From: Telmatactis stephensoni
Lineage: Eukaryota > Cnidaria > Anthozoa > Actiniaria > Isophelliidae
Reading direction: 5' to 3'
NCBI GenBank assembly: GCA_029948255.1
Contig: JALIZF010001668.1
Location: 496,001 to 560,000 of the forward strand
Length of the DNA: 64,000 nucleotides
Shown here: positions 59,056 to 64,000 of the stretch, in pieces
Layout: every line of letters begins with the position of its first letter
How positions within the stretch are numbered: the stretch's first letter is position 1
The notes under the pieces: generated by a model
What the model was told of the DNA's origin: nothing
The model's input: the letters and a program-made list of their open reading frames with translations, nothing else
Database searches by the model: none
Program-made: the position numbers and the translations under genes

Positions 59056-62000
59056 CCACTAATATTAGCTTTGGATTAAAATACTTTTTTTCAATTACGA
59101 AAGAGCTACTTTGATGGAAAAAAAACTGTAAATAATTTATAATAAACATAAAAAAGGGAGGATTGCATATAAATTTAAATCATTAGAGATCTGAAAGTGC
59201 TTGCATGTTTGTTTGGTGAGGAATGTACCATGCATTTTTCCAAGCAGAGAATAACTAAAAATCCATCTCAGATACCTTGTTTTAGATCACTTTCATATTG
59301 GCACAAGAAAGGTTATAGTAGCTCACATACAGGGACTAAGGTTTGCTGATTCTCAAAATTACAATCCCTTCCAAAAAAATTTTGGAGTTAAACCCTGGTT
59401 AGAGTGGCATGATGATGACCCTTTAGTTTGTTAAGTGAACTAAAATGTTCTGACTGATTTTTATTATCACTCCAAAATCAAAAAACCCTTTTATAAACCC
59501 TACCACAAAAATTTTGGAGTCGGTCCCTGATTGGTGTGCCATGAATGATGACCTCTTAATATTTAAAGGAAACAAATATGCTTTGATCTTTAATCTCTTC
59601 AAATGCATCTTTATTGATGAGTTAATTAATATTTAACTGATCAATATCAAATGGAAAAAAATACAAATGAATTGTTGTGGGATTATTGTTATTTTTGAAA
59701 ATTCATATTGAATAACAATGAAATGGATGCAAAAGCATATTTCTTAAAATATATTTTTAAGGAATTTGCATGTAGATGTACCTTTCAAATATTTGATCAT
59801 TTCTGAGTGGATAAGGGGGTTTACTTATGTCAGCTTTTACATATTGCTTTCTTGATTGTCCAAGTTCTGTAACCAGTTGTTGAACTTGTTTATACTCATA
59901 GCCATCCTGTAGATTCTTTCTTATTTGTAGTGGCAAATTGGAATCTCTCACCCAAGATGTTAAACCATTGTTCCATTTTATCTAAAAAATAATAAATAAA
60001 TGTATTAAGTACTTATAATGATTAATTCAGAAGTGTGTTTTAAAAACTTTTCATTACCAAAAAAAAATCTCATGAATTTTATATTTGTGAAAAATGTATT
60101 GTTTCTTGTCATTAATGGTTATTTTGTGAGCTGTATTAAGCTTTAGTTTCATTGTTAATAATCATTTTTAACAATTAATATAAAACAAAAACAATACATA
60201 TAACTGGCATATATTTAAGATTTTTCAAAAAACAAACAAAAAGTCTAGGTGACAAGGGTTGATTTCATTGTTTTGCACTTGACTTTTATGTAATGTATAA
60301 AGAACGAGAGAGAGTGTTTTATCGGATATAAAGATCCGAGCCGTAGGCGAGGATCTTTATACCGATAAAACACGATCTCGAGTTCTTTATACGGCTTAAA
60401 AAACTCCAACACATATTAGAGTGGTTCTCTAAAAGAAATTCAAAAATATCTTCATTTATCTTGGAGAAAATCGAGGTTAAAGTTTATGTAAATTAGGCCG
60501 AATCTTTATCAGATTTAAAGACACTCGTCACAGTGGCGATTTTCATTGTGTTTGCCTTATGAATTATTAATGAGTTTTTTAAAAGTAATTAACTAGCAGC
60601 TTTATGGGCATTCTTATTAAAGTTACAGGCAAAAAATAGAAATCCTAATAAAAGTTTTTTTTGTTCAATCAAGAAGACATTATTATTGCTCCAAGTTCTG
60701 TTGTTTGGAACCTAGTTTTTATGCATTCTTGAAAGGAATTCAAAGGGAAAATTTATTTCAAAAAAAAATGTTCACTTTCTGTTCATCTGTATATTTGAAG
60801 TTGTTTGTTTCAAGATAAATGAAGTTGGAAAATTAAGTTCCGCAAAAAGCTGTAAAAAATTCTGTTAATATCTTTTTCTTTTTTAATGAAATAGCCATAA
60901 GGAAGTCATTGTAATATCACCTATTGTGTAGTTCCAGAAAATATAAATACCCCACCACGAGGGAATTTCGTATAACATCCCCCCTACCCCTCAAAATTTC
61001 CATGTTTCATGTTATGATATTAAACCACCCCCCCCCCCCCCCTTCATTTTACCCCTCTAGAATTTCCAAAAATTGGAAACCCACATTTCAATACCTCCCG
61101 GAAAATTTGTTGTTACAATTTAGTAGTTTAGAGCTAACAGAAAAACTTCACAGTTTGACAGCAAGTAAATAATTGGTAATCGATCACCCGCAGCCATGTG
61201 CAGCTGCTGTGTTGGTTCGCATAAGATTAAACATTTTTAAAGTAAAGTATAAAGTGTAAAGTTTGAAATTTTAAAACTCTTACAGTTTGAATGAAGCAGA
61301 ATATTTTACTGTATCTATATATGCTGATTATAAAGCGAAGTTTACAATGGTTCTGTAATTGAATGCCAATTAACAGCGGCATGTGAAATTTCTTTGATTC
61401 ATGCACTTAGTTAAAAGGATATCATGGATTCCTTGTAAAAAATGGTTATTTCTTATGAATAAGTATGAAATTTCTCAAAAGATATACCATGTTTTATAGG
61501 AAAAACTTGTTAGCAGCTAAAGCGTATTAGACATTGGGTTTCCTGTGTCCGGGGACTGGATACGTATGTTAGCAGCCATGTTGTCTTCGAGTTCACATCT
61601 AAGGATTCATCGAAGGTTGTTTTCTTCAATTTATCGTTTCCAAAGGAAAAATTTGTTTACAAGTGATAAAAATGTGTAAGAACTGAATTATTGTATGTAA
61701 GTTTTTGTGAGCTTGTTATAAGTTTAACCCTCTGGAAATTTTGTTCAATTTGTTTACCCCTGTCCTTTGGATTTTACAAGGGTATTTGACCCCTGTACCG
61801 TACCCTCAGGAATTTCGAATGCCTTTGTGGTGGGGTATGGATATTTTCTGGGACTACACAATTTGTAATCTTTAGGGTATGAATTGTAACTATACATTGT
61901 ACTCACTTCATAAAATTTACCATTCCTTGTTTCTTTACTGTTAAGAACTGCTATTGGCAAAACCTCATCATTTTCTTGATTTGTTGTTGAAGTATTTGTG

Positions 62001-63005
62001 CTGCTATTAATATCATCCATCATGTGAGCATCATTCCTGAAGGTTGAAGCTGTTTCCAAATGGGTATTACATAACCGGGATCCTTTAGATGGTGTATTAA
62101 TACATCCTATGAAAATATATGAAAGATGAGTATATATATGCTAGTTGCCAACCCTCCCAGATAATCTGGGAGTCTCATGATTTTGGGCCTTGTCTCTTGG
62201 TCTCCCATAAAAGACCTAAATCTCCCACATAATCGTTTGAATCCTAAAATCGCAGCCATTTTAACTGAATATTGTCTATCTTTATTGAAATGTTGTCTTC
62301 CTTCCCCCCCTCTTCTCTACCCCCCTTACTTAGATATATATGCAGAATATTTTTGGGCTGATACATATTTTGCAGTTCCAATTTTGGTGTATTTGAAATA
62401 TATATATATGTCAATCATGGTTTAAATATATTTGAGATACATACATGTATATTTTTTAAATGGGTTTTAGATATGTTTCAGATAAAAAATGAAATCTATT
62501 TCAAAAGAGATACAAGATGCGTGTTATGTAGTTAACTTATTTACAGCCATGTATAACTCACCAACAGTTATTCCACCAGACATGCCTTCAAACTGAAGTT
62601 GTGTGGTTTGTTTACAAGAACAAACTTGACGACAATTTTTCATATTGCCATCTAAGATGATGACGCTTCTACATCCAGTTTTGCCACAAGAGTGCTCTAT
62701 TATAAAAACAAAAACACACTTTGTCAGTTTCTACACGATGAGATAGAAATAGTAATTAATACAAAAATATAATATCACGTTATTAATTATGGTTATTTTT
62801 TAGAAATGAAAGTTATTTTACCTCCCCATTTCTTTAAAAATGACATATGAAATGGCTCAATTATCATTTTCGCCAACTCATTTTTATCAAATGGAATGTG
62901 TGACAATTCCAAGTGGTGCACATGTATTGTTTGAAGTACAGCAAAGATAAGAAATCCTTCCTCCAGTCGTCTTCTATCTAAACAATTTCTACGTTTTCCA
63001 TTGTC
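55195..63005 (-). CDS. KDZ-superfamily transposase-like gene, eight visible exons (5' end unresolved)
   Basis: Exons (minus strand): about 63005-62822 (start uncertain), 62696-62562, 62106-61907, 59981-59782, 58845-58721, 58339-58211, 57233-57046 and 55338-55195 with stop. All internal borders are GT/AG and all phases fit, giving 434 residues. Features follow Kyakuja-Dileera-Zisupton transposases: a CGKTGC cluster before VIILDGNMKNCRQVC (first Asp about residue 77), GCINTPSKGSRLCNTH, a chromo-like YEIKWNNGLTSWV, CGTEKGKHKCKNAK, GVVIDIRELFG, YDDACHLKKF (second Asp about 330), IVCDRFHFKNHTDRWC, and VNTEVCEQLFSWLS (Glu about 392). The three acidic residues are intact. In the 5' visible exon every frame has a stop upstream of about 63005, so the acceptor there or a frameshift is unresolved, and earlier exons may lie outside. 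The intron-rich form is unusual for a mobile transposase and may mean domestication. Confidence 0.8.
55430..55760. repeat. Decayed foldback related to the 14965 element
   Basis: TCTTAAGTCATCACAATTGC, then TTTGTCATTTCAAACC, is mirrored by GTTTGAAATTTCAAATTGCA, then AATGAGATG, near 55670. The same words occur in the arms at 14965-15440. Poorly preserved; in the last intron of the KDZ gene. Confidence 0.5.
56128..56358. mobile_element. MITE with about 90-bp TIRs (intron)
   Basis: The left arm (GGAAAATTGTTGGATAAAGA, AAACAGTACTGTAGTGAG, AAAGCATACTAATGAA) is mirrored by TTCATTAGTATGCTTTATAT, then CTCACTGATTGTACTTGTTT and TCTTTACCCCACAATTTCCC. The loop is about 35 bp. In the last intron of the KDZ gene. 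Confidence 0.8.
56576..56771. mobile_element. Decayed copy of the 13328 MITE family (intron)
   Basis: Ends AATAGGCCATTATATGGTTA and TAACTGTGAAATCGTCTATT. The inner TTCTAAAGAATACATTAAAC and GTGGCTGAGG match the 13328-13546 element. Arms are now only partly complementary. Confidence 0.65.
57234..58210. other. Intron sequence, nothing recognised
   Basis: Very AT-rich intron of the KDZ gene with no convincing ORF, repeat or structured element. Confidence 0.45.
58531..58605. repeat. TG-rich imperfect repeat
   Basis: Interrupted GTGTGT/TATGTG/GTTTG units within the intron between the exons at 58845-58721 and 58339-58211. Confidence 0.75.
58935..59056 (+). mobile_element. LINE/SINE 3' end with ATT tail
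   Basis: GAGGGCCACAAGTTTATTAG, then CTACCCTCATCAAATAAAGG, runs into about 15 ATT units. An AATAAAG word immediately before an ATT tail is usual for the 3' end of CR1/L2-like LINEs or SINEs built on them. No coding sequence remains; in a KDZ gene intron. Confidence 0.6.
59057..59781. other. Intron sequence with weak direct repeats
   Basis: No exon. The phrase AAAATTTTGGAGT recurs at about 59376 and 59508, each followed by a similar 40-bp stretch (GGCATGATGATGACC and GCCATGAATGATGACC), a decayed direct repeat about 130 bp apart. Confidence 0.45.
60295..60392. mobile_element. Near-perfect 98-bp palindrome (MITE)
   Basis: GTATAAAGAACGAGAG, then TGTTTTATCGG and TATAAAGATCC, folds back on GGATCTTTATACCGATAAAA, then CACGATCTCGAG and TTCTTTATAC with a loop of about 14 bp (GAGCCGTAGGCGA). 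In a KDZ gene intron. Partly similar words (AATCTTTATCAGATTTAAAG) occur at about 60500. Confidence 0.85.
60923..61862. mobile_element. 940-bp TIR element ending 45 bp from an exon
   Basis: The left end ATTGTGTAGTTCCAGAAAAT, then ATACCCCACCAC and GGAATTTCG, is mirrored by CGAATGCCTTTGTGGTGGGG, then ATATTTTCTGGGACTACACA. A C run at about 61026-61042 lies inside. The right end is about 45 bp from the donor of the exon 62106-61907, so it sits in the intron. A third end of the same family is at 63425-63595. Confidence 0.75.
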
Positions 63006-64000
63006 CTTTTAGGTTTCCATGAACTTTTCTATAAAAAAAAATTATATTAATTAATGACATAATATGGTGCAAGTTACAAAAATACTACTGAACAATTTTT
63101 TGTAATAGTAAAATGGGTCTTTTCAGGTTATCATCACATTGGTACAAAATTTCCCATTGATTTTGTGTTCAAAAATTTAATATTTGTCAAGCCATTAGAA
63201 GGAATTTTCAGGGATCTTTGAGGCGAAGTTTTCACCCTTACCATTATATTATTACTATAGAGAGGGATTTTTTTTTAAATCGTTTTTTAGATCTAATAAA
63301 TAATACACAACAACATTTGAGAGGTTTCAACTCTATTTTAAATCATTTTCTCCTCTTTAGATATCACTCAAAAGTATAGCTTGGGCTCCCTGTGGTAAAA
63401 TATGAACGTTTTTGGTCATTGGGGTTTTTCTAGGGAGTAGTAAAGTTTGCCAAGTAGAATAATCATGGAAATTCCAGGGGTTGGGGGGGTCTTATTCGAG
63501 AACCCTTGAAATGGAAATTCTGGGGAGTATGGAAATCTCAAAATAAGAAACCCTCTGTGGGGGGGTATGGATATTTTCTGAACTACACATTATCAAGCTG
63601 TTATAAAGATTTCACAAGATCTTATGTAATCTTGAAAAGTGCTGTAACGGGTTAGTAATAAATCTAAAACTCAAAGATCTTGGAATAATACTCCTTTTCA
63701 GCTATGTTGTTTGTTTTTCCCATTGCAGACCATGTGATGTTACTCTTGGGATTTAATATTTTTAATGTATTAATTAATATTTTATCATGTTCATCATAAA
63801 AGAACAATTCTCAAGGAAATGGCATGTGGTCTGAAATGGGCAATTTGCATAAGAAGCTCAAAAGGTCTATTCTTGCAAGATCCCCCAAAATGTTAAAGAA
63901 ATACCATGATCATTGCAAAACTTACAAAATCTTTAAATCTTTACAACATACTCATCCTGGCCATGGTTAATTGCCAAATTCAACCCTTTTAAAAAAAGCT
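63006..64000. other. Window end: family element fragment, possible upstream exons not resolved
   Basis: At 63425-63595 a fragment repeats the end of the 60923 element (GGGGGGGTATGGATATTTTC, CTGAACTACACA). The rest is AT-rich. I could not find a phase-compatible upstream exon of the KDZ gene here. Confidence 0.5.

Noticed and set aside
61754..62059. Stand-alone 101-residue protein
   Set aside because: It is the exon 62106-61907 of the KDZ gene running into the intron and a TIR element.

Overview
This is a piece of a metazoan nuclear genome, most likely a cnidarian (coral or anemone). The genes are split by GT..AG introns. Non-coding DNA is AT-rich and crowded with small terminal-inverted-repeat (TIR) elements (MITE-like), LINE fragments with short-repeat tails, microsatellites and one long satellite. 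The recognisable proteins (a secreted PAN/EGF/discoidin protein, a BTB-BACK-PHR protein, a KDZ-type transposase and a DUF3987-like protein) fit an invertebrate. The species assignment is inference.

Layout. (1) 1-5270: foldback elements and two 5'-truncated LINE remnants, one nested in a long-TIR element. (2) About 5265-24870: a large inverted duplication. Arm 1 (about 5265-12060) carries a complete four-exon gene for a secreted PAN-EGF-F5/8C protein (+). Arm 2 (about 16481-24870) carries its convergent mirror copy (-), whose last exon has a 1-bp deletion that replaces the C-terminus. The arms differ by insertions private to one side, and one of these has a readable empty site in the other arm. 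The spacer (12.06-16.48 kb) holds only foldback elements. (3) 25.2-34.6 kb: a BTB-BACK-PHR gene broken by two frame changes that cancel, then a field of TIR elements including a fully readable nest of three, then a truncated second BTB copy. (4) 34.59-38.69 kb: a satellite of 131-bp units with an early higher-order organisation. (5) 39.6-51.95 kb (-): a ten-exon gene whose introns all keep phase, encoding a 577-residue DUF3987-like P-loop protein. (6) 52.2 kb (+): an intronless 135-residue gene of unknown function, divergent from the DUF3987 gene across a 255-bp shared promoter. (7) 55.2-63.0 kb (-): a KDZ-superfamily transposase-like gene with at least eight exons and an intact D..D..E set; a degraded duplicate of its last exon lies at 53.7 kb.

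How the parts relate. The PAN-EGF-F5/8C copies are probably secreted or extracellular-matrix proteins arising by segmental inverted duplication. The DUF3987-like gene, the small divergent gene and the KDZ gene lie together in the 39.6-63 kb block. They may be host genes, or parts of one large KDZ element that carries a primase/helicase-like accessory gene. That linkage is the most unusual signal in the window and is stated as a hypothesis. No rRNA, tRNA or CRISPR locus was seen.
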